Notes under the pieces: model-generated | The model's input: only the letters and a program-made list of their open reading frames with translations | Told to the model about the DNA's origin: nothing | Database searches by the model: none | Source of the DNA: Burkholderia sp. BCC0322 | GTDB taxonomy: Bacteria; Pseudomonadota; Gammaproteobacteria; Burkholderiales; Burkholderiaceae | Length of the DNA stretch: 64,000 nucleotides | Direction of reading: 5' to 3' | NCBI RefSeq assembly: GCF_902833045.1 | Contig: NZ_CADFDU010000013.1 | Span: 62,001-126,000 of the forward strand | Position numbers and translations under genes: made by a program | Shown here: in pieces, positions 7,494 to 16,917 of the stretch | Numbering within the stretch: the stretch's first letter is position 1 | Layout: each line of letters begins with the position of its first letter

Positions 7494-7838
7494 TCAGATC
7501 GACATCTGCATGATGTCGTTGTAAGCGCTCACTAGCTTGTTGCGGACCTGGAGCCCGAACTGAAAGCCGATGTTGGCTTTCTGCATGTCGACCATCACGT
7601 CGTTCAGCGACACGTTCGGCGCGCCGACCTCGAACGCCTGCGCCTCGCCGAGCGCATGCTGCTGGTCGCCGCTGATCTTGTCGAGCGACGCCTTCATCGC
7701 GCTCGCGAACGTGCTGGCCGTCGCCGCGCCCGAGCCGGCCAGTGCCGCCGTCGGGCTCGCGACGCCGCCGGACGCTTGCGCGGCCATCGACTGCATCTGT
7801 TGCAACACCGAACCGATTCCGCTGACGTTCGCAGTCAT
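7494..7838 (-). CDS. fliE: Flagellar hook-basal body adaptor FliE
   Basis: 114 residues. FliE joins the MS ring (FliF) to the rod and is among the first export substrates. The C-terminal half carries the family signature: [44 protein letters not shown], ending in the helix that packs against rod proteins. The ATG at 7838 is preceded by GGGGAC and gives the usual family length; an upstream in-frame start would add 24 basic residues with no ribosome site. It is divergent from fliF across 249 bases, so both early basal-body genes probably share a control region. Confidence 0.96.
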   Translation of the reverse strand: MTANVSGIGSVLQQMQSMAAQASGGVASPTAALAGSGAATASTFASAMKASLDKISGDQQHALGEAQAFEVGAPNVSLNDVMVDMQKANIGFQFGLQVRNKLVSAYNDIMQMSI

Positions 7839-8087
7839 GCTGTCCCCAAAACTGAGAGAAGAGACCCGGACGCACCGGGAGATCCGCCGGCGCCGCGCCA
7901 CGCGCACCATGCCGGATTCCGAAAAAGGATAGCAGCGCGCCGCGCGTCAAAGCCGAGAAAGTACGGGGGAAACCCCGCTCTTTTCGGTCGATCGGAGGAC
8001 GGCCCGGGTCACGATAATCGCATCGTGTCATTGTCCGCCCGCTCGTCCGAGCGAGCTCAGTCGTCCCGCTCCGGAGAAACTCGACGC

Positions 8088-9851
8088 ATGGATTCGCAGG
8101 CCAACTCGCTGATCAACCCAGATGCCCGCGCGGGCCTCGCCAGCCCGGCGCCCGGCGCCGCCGCGGCCGCCGCGTTGCCGGGCGCGGGTGGCGCAGGCGC
8201 GGACTTCGGGCTTGGCGGCTTCGCGGAACGCATCCCCGGCATCTCGCGGATGAAGGGCAACCCGAAGCTGCCGTTCCTGATCGCCGTCGCGTTCGCGGTC
8301 GCCGTCATCACCGCGCTCGTGCTGTGGAGCCGCGCGCCCGACTACCGCGTGCTGTACAGCAACCTGTCGGATCGCGACGGCGGTGCGATCATCGCGGCGC
8401 TCCAGCAGGCAAACGTTCCCTACAAGTTCGCCGATGCCGGCGGCGCGATCCTCGTGCCGTCGAACCAGGTGCATGAAACGCGCCTGAAGCTTGCCGCGAT
8501 GGGGCTGCCCAAGGGCGGCTCGGTCGGCTTCGAGCTGATGGACAACCAGAAATTCGGCATCAGCCAGTTCGCCGAACAGATCAACTACCAGCGCGCGCTC
8601 GAAGGCGAGCTGCAGCGCACCATCGAATCGATCAACGCCGTGCGCGGCGCGCGCGTGCATCTCGCGATCCCGAAGCCGTCGGTGTTCGTGCGTGACAAGG
8701 AAGCGCCGAGCGCGTCGGTGTTCGTCGACCTCTACCCGGGCCGCGTACTCGACGAGGGCCAGGTTCAGGCAATCACGCGAATGGTGTCGTCCGGCGTGCC
8801 CGACATGCCCGCGAAGAACGTGACGATCGTCGACCAGGACGGCAACCTGCTGACCCAGACCGCATCGGCATCCGGCCTCGACGCGAGCCAGCTCAAGTAC
8901 GTGCAGCAGGTCGAGCACAACACGCAGAAGCGCATCGACGCGATCCTCGCGCCGATCTTCGGCGCCGGCAACGCGCGCTCGCAGGTCAGCGCGGATCTCG
9001 ATTTCTCGAAGGTCGAGCAGACGTCGGAAAGCTACGGCCCGAACGGCGTGCCGCAGCAGGCCGCGATCCGCAGCCAGCAGACCAGCAGCTCGACCGAGCT
9101 CGCGCAGGGCGGCGCGTCGGGCGTGCCGGGCGCGCTGTCGAACACGCCGCCGCAACCGGCTTCCGCGCCGATCGTCGCCGGCAACGGCTCGAACGCGCCG
9201 CAGGCGACGCCGGTGAGCGACCGCAAGGACCAGACGACCAACTACGAGCTCGACAAGACGATCCGCCATCTCGAGCAGCCGATGGGCAGCGTGAAGCGGC
9301 TGTCGGTCGCGGTCGTCGTCAACTACCAGCCGGTCGCCGACGCGAAGGGCCACGTGACGATGCAGCCGCTGCCGCCCGCGAAGCTCGCGCAGGTCGAACA
9401 GCTCGTGAAGGACGCGATGGGCTACGACGCGAAGCGCGGCGACTCGGTGAACGTCGTGAACAGCGCGTTCTCGACCGCGAGCGACCCGTACGCCGACCTG
9501 CCGTGGTGGCGCCAGCCGGACATGATCGCGATGGCGAAGGAAGCGGCGAAGTGGCTCGGCATCGCGGCGGCCGCGGCGGCGCTCTACTTCATGTTCGTGC
9601 GCCCGGCGATGCGCCGCGCGTTCCCGCCGCCCGAGCCGGTCGCACAGGCGCTCGCCGCGCCGGAAGATCCGGTCGCGCTCGACGGCCTGCCGGCGCCGGA
9701 AAAGGCCGAGGAACCCGACTCGCTGCTGCTCGGGTTCGAGAGCGAGAAGAACCGTTACGAACGCAACCTCGACTACGCGCGCACGATCGCCCGCCAGGAT
9801 CCGAAGATCGTCGCCACCGTCGTGAAGAACTGGGTGTCCGATGAACGCTGA
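8088..9851 (+). CDS. fliF: Flagellar MS-ring protein FliF
   Basis: 587 residues. It forms the inner-membrane MS ring that houses the export gate and carries the C ring. TM1 is about 61-80 and TM2 about 487-506 (WLGIAAAAAALYFMFVRPAM). Between them lie the ring-building domains, with the conserved RVLYSNLSDRDGGAIIAAL and QKFGISQFAEQINYQRALEGEL segments. The cytoplasmic C-terminal helix (YARTIARQDPKIVATVVKNW) is the FliG-binding tail. The ATG at 8088 follows CGGAGAAAC. The gene overlaps fliG by 11 bases and heads fliF-G-H-I-J-K. Confidence 0.98.
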   Translation: MDSQANSLINPDARAGLASPAPGAAAAAALPGAGGAGADFGLGGFAERIPGISRMKGNPKLPFLIAVAFAVAVITALVLWSRAPDYRVLYSNLSDRDGGAIIAALQQANVPYKFADAGGAILVPSNQVHETRLKLAAMGLPKGGSVGFELMDNQKFGISQFAEQINYQRALEGELQRTIESINAVRGARVHLAIPKPSVFVRDKEAPSASVFVDLYPGRVLDEGQVQAITRMVSSGVPDMPAKNVTIVDQDGNLLTQTASASGLDASQLKYVQQVEHNTQKRIDAILAPIFGAGNARSQVSADLDFSKVEQTSESYGPNGVPQQAAIRSQQTSSSTELAQGGASGVPGALSNTPPQPASAPIVAGNGSNAPQATPVSDRKDQTTNYELDKTIRHLEQPMGSVKRLSVAVVVNYQPVADAKGHVTMQPLPPAKLAQVEQLVKDAMGYDAKRGDSVNVVNSAFSTASDPYADLPWWRQPDMIAMAKEAAKWLGIAAAAAALYFMFVRPAMRRAFPPPEPVAQALAAPEDPVALDGLPAPEKAEEPDSLLLGFESEKNRYERNLDYARTIARQDPKIVATVVKNWVSDER

Positions 9852-10836
9852 AGGCTTGACCAAGAGCGCGCTCCTGCTGATGTCGATCGGCGAGGAAGAG
9901 GCCGCGCAGGTATTCAAGTTCCTCGCGCCGCGCGAGGTCCAGAAGATCGGCGCCGCGATGGCCGCGCTGAAGAACGTCACGCGCGAGCAGGTCGAGGACG
10001 TGCTGCACGAATTCGCGAAGGAAGCGGAGCAGCACACCGCGCTGTCGCTCGATTCGAGCGACTACATCCGCTCGGTGCTGACCAAGGCGCTCGGCGAGGA
10101 CAAGGCCGGCGTGCTGATCGACCGTATCCTGCAGGGCAGCGACACGAGCGGCATCGAGGGCCTGAAGTGGATGGATTCCGGCGCCGTGGCCGAGCTGATC
10201 AAGAACGAGCATCCGCAGATCATCGCGACGATCCTCGTGCACCTCGACCGCGACCAGGCGTCGGAAATCGCGTCGTGCTTCACCGAGCGGCTGCGTAACG
10301 ACGTGATCCTGCGGATCGCGACGCTCGACGGCATCCAGCCGGCCGCGCTGCGCGAGCTCGACGACGTGCTGACGGGCCTGCTGTCCGGCAGCGACAACCT
10401 GAAGCGCAGCCCGATGGGCGGCATCCGCACCGCGGCCGAGATCCTGAACTTCATGACGAGCGTGCATGAGGAAGGCGTGCTCGAAAGCGTGCGCCAGTAC
10501 GACGCCGAACTCGCGCAGAAGATCATCGACCAGATGTTCGTGTTCGAGAACCTGCTCGACCTCGAGGACCGCGCGATCCAGATGGTGCTCAAGGAAGTCG
10601 AGTCGGAAACGCTGATCATCGCGCTGAAGGGCGCGCCGCCGGCGCTGCGCCAGAAGTTCCTCGCGAACATGTCGCAGCGCGCGGCCGAACTGCTCGCCGA
10701 GGATCTCGACGCGCGCGGCCCGGTACGCGTGTCCGACGTCGAGACGCAGCAGCGCCGCATCCTGCAGATCGTGCGCAACCTGGCCGAGAGCGGCGCGATC
10801 GCGATCGGCGGCAAGGCGGAAGACGCGTATGTCTGA
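9841..10836 (+). CDS. fliG: Flagellar motor switch protein FliG
   Basis: 331 residues. It is the C-ring protein that couples the MS ring to the stator and generates torque. The three FliG domains are present: the N-terminal FliF-binding region (KSALLLMSIGEEEAAQVFKFL), the middle domain with the EHPQ motif (NEHPQIIATILVHLD) that binds FliM, and the C-terminal torque domain with charged residues (VSDVETQQRRILQIVRNLAESG). Its start lies inside the end of fliF, and fliH begins inside its own end (8-base overlap), indicating tight coupling. Confidence 0.98.
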   Translation: MNAEGLTKSALLLMSIGEEEAAQVFKFLAPREVQKIGAAMAALKNVTREQVEDVLHEFAKEAEQHTALSLDSSDYIRSVLTKALGEDKAGVLIDRILQGSDTSGIEGLKWMDSGAVAELIKNEHPQIIATILVHLDRDQASEIASCFTERLRNDVILRIATLDGIQPAALRELDDVLTGLLSGSDNLKRSPMGGIRTAAEILNFMTSVHEEGVLESVRQYDAELAQKIIDQMFVFENLLDLEDRAIQMVLKEVESETLIIALKGAPPALRQKFLANMSQRAAELLAEDLDARGPVRVSDVETQQRRILQIVRNLAESGAIAIGGKAEDAYV

Positions 10837-11512
10837 TTCGGCGAGCGATCGCGCGGGCACCCTCACCGCGTACCAGCGGTGGGAGATGGCGTCGTTCGAC
10901 CCGCCGCCGCCCCCGCCGCCGCCCGACGACGCGGCGGCCGCCGCCGCCGCGCTCGCCGAGGAACTGCAGCGCGTGCGCGACGCCGCACATGCCGAAGGCC
11001 ATGCGGCCGGCCACGTCGAAGGCCAGGCGCTCGGCTACCAGGCCGGTTTCGAGCAGGGCCGCGCACAGGGTTTCGAGGCCGGCCAGGCCGACGCACGCGA
11101 ACAGGCCGCGCAGCTCGCGGCGCTCGCCGCGTCGTTCCGCGAGGCCGTGTCGACCGTCGAACACGATCTTGCCGCCGACATCGCGCAGCTCGCGCTCGAC
11201 ATCGCGCAGCAGGTCGTGCGCCAGCACGTGAAGCACGACCCGGCCGCGCTGGTTGCCGCCGTGCGCGACGTGCTCGCCGCCGAACCCGCGCTGTCCGGCG
11301 CGCCGCATCTCGCGGTGAACCCGGCCGACCTGCCCGTCGTCGAAGCCTATCTGCAGGACGATCTCGATGCGCTCGGCTGGAACGTGCGCACCGACGCGTC
11401 GATCGAGCGCGGCGGCTGCCGCGCGCACGCCGCGACCGGCGAGGTCGACGCGACGCTGCCCACGCGCTGGCAGCGCGTCGCCGCCGCGATCGGCAAGGTG
11501 AGCACGTGGTGA
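10829..11512 (+). CDS. fliH: Flagellar export regulator FliH
   Basis: 227 residues. FliH is the elongated dimer that restrains the FliI ATPase and docks it at the export gate. After an N-terminal Pro-rich stretch (eight consecutive prolines near residue 25), residues about 55-95 carry the family's glycine-repeat helix of AxxxG/GxxxG steps ([20 protein letters not shown]). The C-terminal half resembles the V-ATPase E-subunit-like FliI-binding domain. It overlaps fliG upstream and fliI downstream. The run of prolines could make ribosomes pause (EF-P dependence, inferred). Confidence 0.93.
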   Translation: MSDSASDRAGTLTAYQRWEMASFDPPPPPPPPDDAAAAAAALAEELQRVRDAAHAEGHAAGHVEGQALGYQAGFEQGRAQGFEAGQADAREQAAQLAALAASFREAVSTVEHDLAADIAQLALDIAQQVVRQHVKHDPAALVAAVRDVLAAEPALSGAPHLAVNPADLPVVEAYLQDDLDALGWNVRTDASIERGGCRAHAATGEVDATLPTRWQRVAAAIGKVSTW

Positions 11513-13068
11513 CGCGGCCGCCCGAGGCGCTCGCGCACGACGGCATGACGCCGCTGGAGCGCGAACTCGCGCTCGCGTCGTTCGGCCCGCATGCGCACGA
11601 CGCCGCGCCGGACACCGCACAAGACACCCCGTCGCACGCCACCGCTGCAGCGGCCGATACCCCCGGCGCCGCACCGCGCGCACCGCACAACCCGCATCTC
11701 GCGCACTGGCGCAGCCACCTGAACGGGCTCGCCGCGCGCAGCCACCGCGCGTTGCCGCTGCGGCCGTGCGGGCGCCTGACGCGCGCAGCCGGCCTCGTGC
11801 TCGAGGCGATCGGGCTGCGCCTGTCGGTCGGCGCCGAATGCACGATCGAACTGCCGCCCGGCAGCACGCTGCCGCACGCGCAAGCCGAAGTCGTCGGCTT
11901 CGCCGGCGATCGCCTGTTCCTGATGCCGACCACCGACGTCGCGGGCGTGCTGCCCGGCGCGCGCGTGTGGCCGCTCGAAAGCGCGCCCGTCGCCGATCCG
12001 CTCGCGGGCGCGAAGCGGCTGCCGGTCGGCTGGGAGATGCTCGGGCGCGTCGTCGACGCGTCCGGCCGCCCGCTCGACGGCCTCGGCCCGCTCGCATCGA
12101 AGGTCGACGCGCCGCTGTCGGCGCCGTCGATCAACCCGCTCGAGCGCGAACCGATCCACCACGTGCTCGACGTCGGCGTGCGCGCGATCAACGCGCTGCT
12201 CACCGTCGGCCGCGGGCAGCGGATGGGCCTGTTCGCGGGCTCGGGCGTCGGCAAGTCGGTGCTGCTCGGCACGATGGCGCGCTACACGAGCGCGGAAGTG
12301 ATCGTGATCGGGCTGATCGGCGAACGCGGCCGCGAAGTGAAGGAATTCATCGAACAGATCCTCGGCGAGGACGGCCTCGCGCGCTCGGTCGTCGTCGCGG
12401 CGCCGGCCGACGTGTCGCCGCTGCTGCGGATGCAGGGCGCGGCCTACGCGACGTCGCTCGCCGAGTATTTCCGCGACCAGGGCAAGCACGTGCTGCTGCT
12501 GATGGATTCGCTCACGCGCTACGCGATGGCGCAGCGCGAGATCGCGCTGGCGATCGGCGAGCCGCCCGCGACGAAGGGCTACCCGCCGTCGGTGTTCGCG
12601 AAGCTGCCCGCGCTCGTCGAGCGCACCGGCAACGGGCCGGAAGGCGGCGGCTCGATCACCGCGTTCTACACGGTGCTGACCGAAGGCGACGACCAGCAGG
12701 ACCCGATCGCCGATTCGGCGCGCGCGATCCTCGACGGCCACATCGTGCTGTCACGCACGCTCGCCGAGGCCGGCCACTACCCGGCGATCGACATCGAGGC
12801 GTCGATCAGCCGTGCGATGACCGCACTGATCGACGAAACACATCTCGACCACGTCCGGCAGTTCAAGCAGATGCTGTCGCGCTACCAGCGCAATCGCGAC
12901 CTGATCGCGGTCGGCGCGTACGCGCCCGGCCGCGACGCGCAGCTCGACCGCGCGATCGCGCTCTATCCGCGCATCGAGGCGTTCCTGCAGCAGGGCTTTC
13001 GCGAATGCGCGCCGTTCGCGTCGAGCCTTGCCGGGCTCGATGCACTGTTCGACGCTTACGGAGGCTGA
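11509..13068 (+). CDS. fliI: Flagellum-specific ATPase FliI
   Basis: 519 residues from the GTG at 11509, which overlaps the fliH stop (GTGA); an adjacent GTG at 11506 is equally in frame. It is an F1-beta-like export ATPase. The Walker A motif GSGVGKS starts near residue 245, Walker B lies in [18 protein letters not shown], and the ESL-like [22 protein letters not shown] loop follows. The N-terminus has about 60 extra Ala/His/Pro-rich residues compared with enteric FliI (457 residues). If that tail is not translated, the ATG at about 11545 is an alternative. It works with FliH and FliJ to unfold and deliver export substrates. Confidence 0.96.
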   Translation: MTRPPEALAHDGMTPLERELALASFGPHAHDAAPDTAQDTPSHATAAAADTPGAAPRAPHNPHLAHWRSHLNGLAARSHRALPLRPCGRLTRAAGLVLEAIGLRLSVGAECTIELPPGSTLPHAQAEVVGFAGDRLFLMPTTDVAGVLPGARVWPLESAPVADPLAGAKRLPVGWEMLGRVVDASGRPLDGLGPLASKVDAPLSAPSINPLEREPIHHVLDVGVRAINALLTVGRGQRMGLFAGSGVGKSVLLGTMARYTSAEVIVIGLIGERGREVKEFIEQILGEDGLARSVVVAAPADVSPLLRMQGAAYATSLAEYFRDQGKHVLLLMDSLTRYAMAQREIALAIGEPPATKGYPPSVFAKLPALVERTGNGPEGGGSITAFYTVLTEGDDQQDPIADSARAILDGHIVLSRTLAEAGHYPAIDIEASISRAMTALIDETHLDHVRQFKQMLSRYQRNRDLIAVGAYAPGRDAQLDRAIALYPRIEAFLQQGFRECAPFASSLAGLDALFDAYGG

Positions 13069-13073
13069 TCCAG

Positions 13074-13532
13074 ATGGCACACGGCTTTCCCCTTCAGTTG
13101 CTGCTCGACCGCGCGCAGGAAGATCTCGACTCCGCCGCGAAGCAGCTCGGCACCGCGCAGCGCGACCGCACCGCGGCCGCCGAGCAGCTCGACGCGCTGC
13201 TGCGCTACCGCGACGAATACCACGCGCGCTTCTCGCAATCCGCGCAGCACGGGATGCCGGCCGGCAACTGGCGCAATTTCCAGGCGTTCATCGACACCCT
13301 CGACGCCGCGATCGCGCAGCAGCGCAGCGTGCTGGCCGCGGCCGAAATCCGCATCGACGAGGCGCGCCCGAACTGGCAACAGAAGAAACGCACCGTCGGT
13401 TCGTTTGAAATCCTGCAGGCGCGCGGCGTCGCGCAGGAAGCGAAGCGCGACGCCCGGCGCGAACAGCGCGATGCCGACGAACACGCCGCGAAGATCCTGC
13501 GCATGCGGGCCGATGCGGCCCGTTCGTCGTAA
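13074..13532 (+). CDS. fliJ: Flagellar export protein FliJ
   Basis: 152 residues, almost entirely charged helix and predicted to be an antiparallel coiled coil. FliJ is the stalk-like rotor of the FliI hexamer and recycles empty chaperones. The N-terminus FPLQLLLDRAQEDLDSAAKQLG and the repeated Ala/Gln/Arg heptads are typical. It begins five bases after the fliI stop. The call rests on length, coiled-coil character and operon position. Confidence 0.92.
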   Translation: MAHGFPLQLLLDRAQEDLDSAAKQLGTAQRDRTAAAEQLDALLRYRDEYHARFSQSAQHGMPAGNWRNFQAFIDTLDAAIAQQRSVLAAAEIRIDEARPNWQQKKRTVGSFEILQARGVAQEAKRDARREQRDADEHAAKILRMRADAARSS

Positions 13533-13563
13533 CCGACCACCGCATTCGAACGAGAGAACCGTC

Positions 13564-14934
13564 ATGCCTCCCCTGCCCCTGCTCGGCGCGCTGCTCGACA
13601 CCGCCGGTACCGCACTCAAGGCTGCCCGCGGCTCGGGTCCGTCCAGCGCCGCCGGCAACGATGCCGCGAACGCCACGACCGCCGCGCCGTTCGCACAGAC
13701 GCTGAAGCAAAGCGTCACCGCCCGTCGCGATGCGTCGGATACCGGCGTGCCGGACGCTTCGACGAACCCGGCTTCGTCGAAGCTGGCCGCCGGCACGAAG
13801 CCGTCCGCTAACGATGACGACGACGCGACCGACGATACGACCACGAACGCCGCCACCAACCCTGACGCCGCCGCGCTCGCGGCTGCCGTGGCCGTGCAGG
13901 CGCAACTGCGGGCGCGCACGGACAACGCGGCGCCGGCCGATGCGGCAGTCGCCGCGGCCGCCGCGCAAAAGACGGCCGTGTCCGGTCAACCCGATGCCAC
14001 GGCTACGCTGGCGGATCACGCGGCCACCCAGCCGGCCACGCCCGCATCGAGCCGCGATGCGCTGCAGGAAGCACTCGCCAAGCTGACGGGTGGCTCGGGT
14101 GCGATCGCCATGCCCGCGACCGGCACGACGGCGTCGGCTCCCGCCTCGACTGCAGCGACCGCCTCGACTGCAGCGACCGCCTCGACCGCTGCGACCGGCA
14201 CCGCCGTGCCGCTGACACCGAAGGTGCCGACTTTCGAGCGCACGCTCGCCGACGCGAAGGGCGCGCTCGCCCCCCAGCAAACGCCGGTGCAAGCCACCGC
14301 GCAAGCGCTGCAGGCCAACGTGAACGCGCAGTCGGGTGAGCAGCACGCGCTCGCGGCAGCCGGCGACGCGGCGGACCCGGCCGCCAGCGCGACGCTCGCG
14401 GCCGGCGCCACGGCTGCGGCCGCAGCCCAGGCGAACCTGCAGCTGTCGCCGGCCGCGAGTGCGATCGCCGCGGCAAACGCACACGTGCTCGCGCCGCACG
14501 TCGGCACGCCGGACTGGACGGACGCGCTCAGTCAGAAGGTCGTGTTCCTGTCGAATGCGCACCAGCAGAGCGCCGAGCTGACGCTCAATCCGGCCGATCT
14601 CGGGCCGCTGCAGGTCGTGCTGCGCGTCGCGGACAACAACGCGCACGCGCTGTTCGTGTCGCAGCACGCGCAGGTGCGCGAAGCGGTCGAAGCCGCGCTG
14701 CCGAAGCTGCGCGAGGCCATGGAAGCGGGCGGGCTCGGGCTCGGCAGCGCAACCGTCAGCGACGGCGGCTTCGCTTCGCAGCAGCAGAACCCGCAACAGA
14801 CCTTCGCCGGCGGCCAGTCGTCCCGGCGCGGGAACGGCGGATCGTCAGCCGCCGATGCACCGGTCGACGTTGTGCAATCCGCACCGGCCGCCGCAAGCGT
14901 GAGCCGCGCCGGCCTCGTCGATACGTTTGCCTGA
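13564..14934 (+). CDS. fliK: Flagellar hook-length control protein FliK
   Basis: 456 residues. A long Ala/Thr-rich low-complexity N-terminal ruler (about 1-320) precedes the conserved Flg_hook C-domain (about 335-430). That domain contains LSQKVVFLSNAHQQSAELTLNPADLGPLQVVLRV and AHALFVSQHAQVREAVEAALPKLREAMEAGGL, the clear FliK signature. The Gln-rich tail (SQQQNPQQT) is also usual. It switches export specificity at FlhB once the hook reaches its length. It is the last gene of the fliF operon, 31 bases after fliJ. The ruler contains an 18-base tandem repeat. It happens to be the same length as the FliK-like paralogue on the other strand. Confidence 0.95.
   Translation: MPPLPLLGALLDTAGTALKAARGSGPSSAAGNDAANATTAAPFAQTLKQSVTARRDASDTGVPDASTNPASSKLAAGTKPSANDDDDATDDTTTNAATNPDAAALAAAVAVQAQLRARTDNAAPADAAVAAAAAQKTAVSGQPDATATLADHAATQPATPASSRDALQEALAKLTGGSGAIAMPATGTTASAPASTAATASTAATASTAATGTAVPLTPKVPTFERTLADAKGALAPQQTPVQATAQALQANVNAQSGEQHALAAAGDAADPAASATLAAGATAAAAAQANLQLSPAASAIAAANAHVLAPHVGTPDWTDALSQKVVFLSNAHQQSAELTLNPADLGPLQVVLRVADNNAHALFVSQHAQVREAVEAALPKLREAMEAGGLGLGSATVSDGGFASQQQNPQQTFAGGQSSRRGNGGSSAADAPVDVVQSAPAAASVSRAGLVDTFA
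14143..14196 (+). repeat. Three 18-base tandem repeats within fliK
   Basis: The unit GCCTCGACTGCAGCGACC occurs twice exactly (14143-14160, 14161-14178) and once with two changes (14179-14196). Each copy encodes six residues of the ASTAAT type in the ruler region. Copy-number change would keep frame and alter ruler length. Confidence 0.85.
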
Positions 14935-14955
14935 GCATGACCCGGTGCACGCCGC

Positions 14956-16596
14956 TCAGCGGCCGTGCACCGCCGCGGCGACCTCGCCGCGCGGCGCCGC
15001 GCCCTTGCGCGTGGCGACGATGAAGTCCGCCGCGCGTTCGCCGATCATCACCGACGGCGCATTCGTGTTCCCGCCGACCAGCGTCGGCATCACCGACGCA
15101 TCCACCACGCGCAACCCTTCGACGCCGCGCACGCGCAGTTGCGGATCGACGACCGCGCGCGCGTCCGAACCCATCCGGCAGGTGCCGACCGGGTGGTAGA
15201 TCGTGTCCGCATGCTCGACGATCGTCTTGCGCAGCTCCGCCTCGCTCTGGTCGGCCCGCGTGTACAGCTCGCGCCCGCCCTGCGACGCGAGCGGCGCCTG
15301 CGACAGGATCTTGCGCATCGCCTGCGTGCCGCGCACGAGCAGGTCGAGATCGCGCGAATCGCTGAAGAAGCGCGGATCGATCAGCGGCGCGTCGCGCGCA
15401 TCGCCGCTCGCGAGCGCCACCGTGCCGCGGCTGAACGGCCGCAGCGCGCACACGTGCAGCGAATAGCCGAAGCCCCAGTGCATCTTGCGGTTGTGGTCGT
15501 CCACGAGCGCGGTGCAGAAATGCAGTTGCAGGTCGGGACGCTCGAGCGACGGATCGCTCTTGATGAAGCCGCCGGCCTCCGCGACGTTGCTCGTCATCAT
15601 CCCGGTGCGGCTCGAGAAATAGCGCGCGAGCGCGGGCGTCATCTTCGCGATCCCGCGCAGGCAGATGCCGACCAGCTCCGATGAATTCACGCGCGTATTG
15701 ATGATGAAGTCGATATGGTCGATCAGGTTCGCGCCGACGTCCGGCGCATCCTGCACGACCGCGATCCCGTGCCGGCGCAGTTGCTCCGCCGGGCCGATCC
15801 CCGAACACATCAGCAGTTGCGGCGAATTGAACGCGCCGGCCGACAGGATCACTTCCGCGCGCGCGTCGAGCGTCTCGACGCGCCCGTTGCGCGCCACCGC
15901 GACGCCGGCCGCACGCTTGCCGTCGAACGTGACGCGCAGCACCGTCGCATCGGTGATCACGTGCAGGTTCGGCCGGTTGCGGCCGTAGATATACGCGCGG
16001 GCGACGCTGCAGCGCGAGCCGTCGCGGTGCGTGACCTGATAGAAGCCGACGCCTTCCTGCGTCGCGCCGTTGAAGTCGTCGTTCAGCGGATAGCCGGCCG
16101 CATGCGCGGCCTGGATGAATCGTTCGGAGAACGGATTGCGAAAGCGCAGATCCGACACCGTGAGCGGGCCGTCCGCGCCATGCCACGCATCGGCGCCGCG
16201 CGCGTTGCCTTCCGCACGGCGGAAATACGGCAGCACGTCCTGCCAGCCCCAGCCGGTCGCGCCGAGCTGCGCCCATTCGTCGTAGTCGCCCGGGTGGCCG
16301 CGCGTGTAGATCATCGCGTTGATCGCGCTCGAGCCGCCCATCCCGCGCCCGCGCGGCTGGTAACCGCGCCGCCCGCCGAGGCCCGGCTGCGGCACCGTCT
16401 CGTAGCCGTAGTTCGTGCCGAGCTTGAACGGCACCAGCGCCGCGATGCCGACCGGCATGTTGACGAGCAGGTTGCGCTCCGTGTGCGAGCCGGCCTCGAT
16501 CAGCGCGATCGTCGCATCGGGGCAGGCATCGGCGAGACGGCCTGCCAGGCTCGACCCGCCCGAACCGCCGCCGACGATGATGTAGTCGTATTGCAT
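14956..16596 (-). CDS. GMC-family FAD alcohol/choline-type dehydrogenase
   Basis: 546 residues. It oxidises an alcohol to an aldehyde using FAD. The N-terminal dinucleotide fold has YIIVGGGSGGSSLAGRLA (residues 4-21). GMC signature 1 is GRGMGGSSAINAMIYTRGHP and signature 2 is GAFNSPQLLMCSGIGP. The catalytic His lies in HPVGTCRMG and the second catalytic residue, Asn, in GGNTNAPSVMIGERAAD. The start at 16596 follows GGAG with about nine bases spacing; an upstream in-frame start would add seven basic residues. No signal peptide is seen. An aldehyde dehydrogenase is encoded divergently about 1 kb away, suggesting an alcohol-to-acid pathway. Substrate is unknown: aliphatic alcohols (AlkJ-like) or choline are both possible. 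Confidence 0.92.
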   Translation of the reverse strand: MQYDYIIVGGGSGGSSLAGRLADACPDATIALIEAGSHTERNLLVNMPVGIAALVPFKLGTNYGYETVPQPGLGGRRGYQPRGRGMGGSSAINAMIYTRGHPGDYDEWAQLGATGWGWQDVLPYFRRAEGNARGADAWHGADGPLTVSDLRFRNPFSERFIQAAHAAGYPLNDDFNGATQEGVGFYQVTHRDGSRCSVARAYIYGRNRPNLHVITDATVLRVTFDGKRAAGVAVARNGRVETLDARAEVILSAGAFNSPQLLMCSGIGPAEQLRRHGIAVVQDAPDVGANLIDHIDFIINTRVNSSELVGICLRGIAKMTPALARYFSSRTGMMTSNVAEAGGFIKSDPSLERPDLQLHFCTALVDDHNRKMHWGFGYSLHVCALRPFSRGTVALASGDARDAPLIDPRFFSDSRDLDLLVRGTQAMRKILSQAPLASQGGRELYTRADQSEAELRKTIVEHADTIYHPVGTCRMGSDARAVVDPQLRVRGVEGLRVVDASVMPTLVGGNTNAPSVMIGERAADFIVATRKGAAPRGEVAAAVHGR

Positions 16597-16660
16597 GTCA
16601 CGTCTCCGTCGTGTCATGGAAGCCGCCCGGCACCGCCGCGCGACCGCGTCTCCTCTTATA

Positions 16661-16917
16661 GGGTCTGTTTACATCGGGAACGCACATGCGAACGCCCGAA
16701 ATCGCTCGCCCCCCAAGGGGACAAGCAACGAGCGACGCCGCCATACGGGCGATTTCGGGCATTCCCGTGACATGAACGCTTTAATTTGGGGTTGCCCCGA
16801 GAAGGGCCGCTTGCCACGTCTCGCTCCTTGGCGATACGTCGGTGTTCGCGGCATCGCGCGCCTCGCGAGCGGCCCTTCTCGGGGCAACGCATGCGCGTTC
16901 CATCTGTAAACAGCCCC
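16661..16917. repeat. 257-bp non-coding inverted-repeat element (MITE-like)
   Basis: The ends are 30-base terminal inverted repeats (16661-16690 and 16888-16917) that match at 25 of 30 positions and share GGG-CTGTTTACA and GGAACGC cores. Inside are two hairpins. Arms 16694-16705/16749-16760 are perfect over 12 bp. Arms 16791-16811/16868-16888 are perfect over 21 bp. No transposase and no convincing target duplication are present. A 72-codon open frame on the minus strand exists only because of the palindromes. It looks like a miniature element mobilised in trans or a large composite REP-type repeat. Confidence 0.8.

Noticed and set aside
7839-8087. Short CGGGG-GAAA-CCCCG hairpin in the fliE/fliF divergent region as a terminator
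   Set aside because: The stem is only 5 bp and lies between two divergent starts, where a terminator makes no sense. No clear sigma54 or sigma28 site was found there either.
16669-16887. Small minus-strand open frame inside the inverted-repeat element
   Set aside because: It simply reads through the two hairpins. There is no ribosome site and the ends coincide with the palindromes, so it is treated as non-coding.
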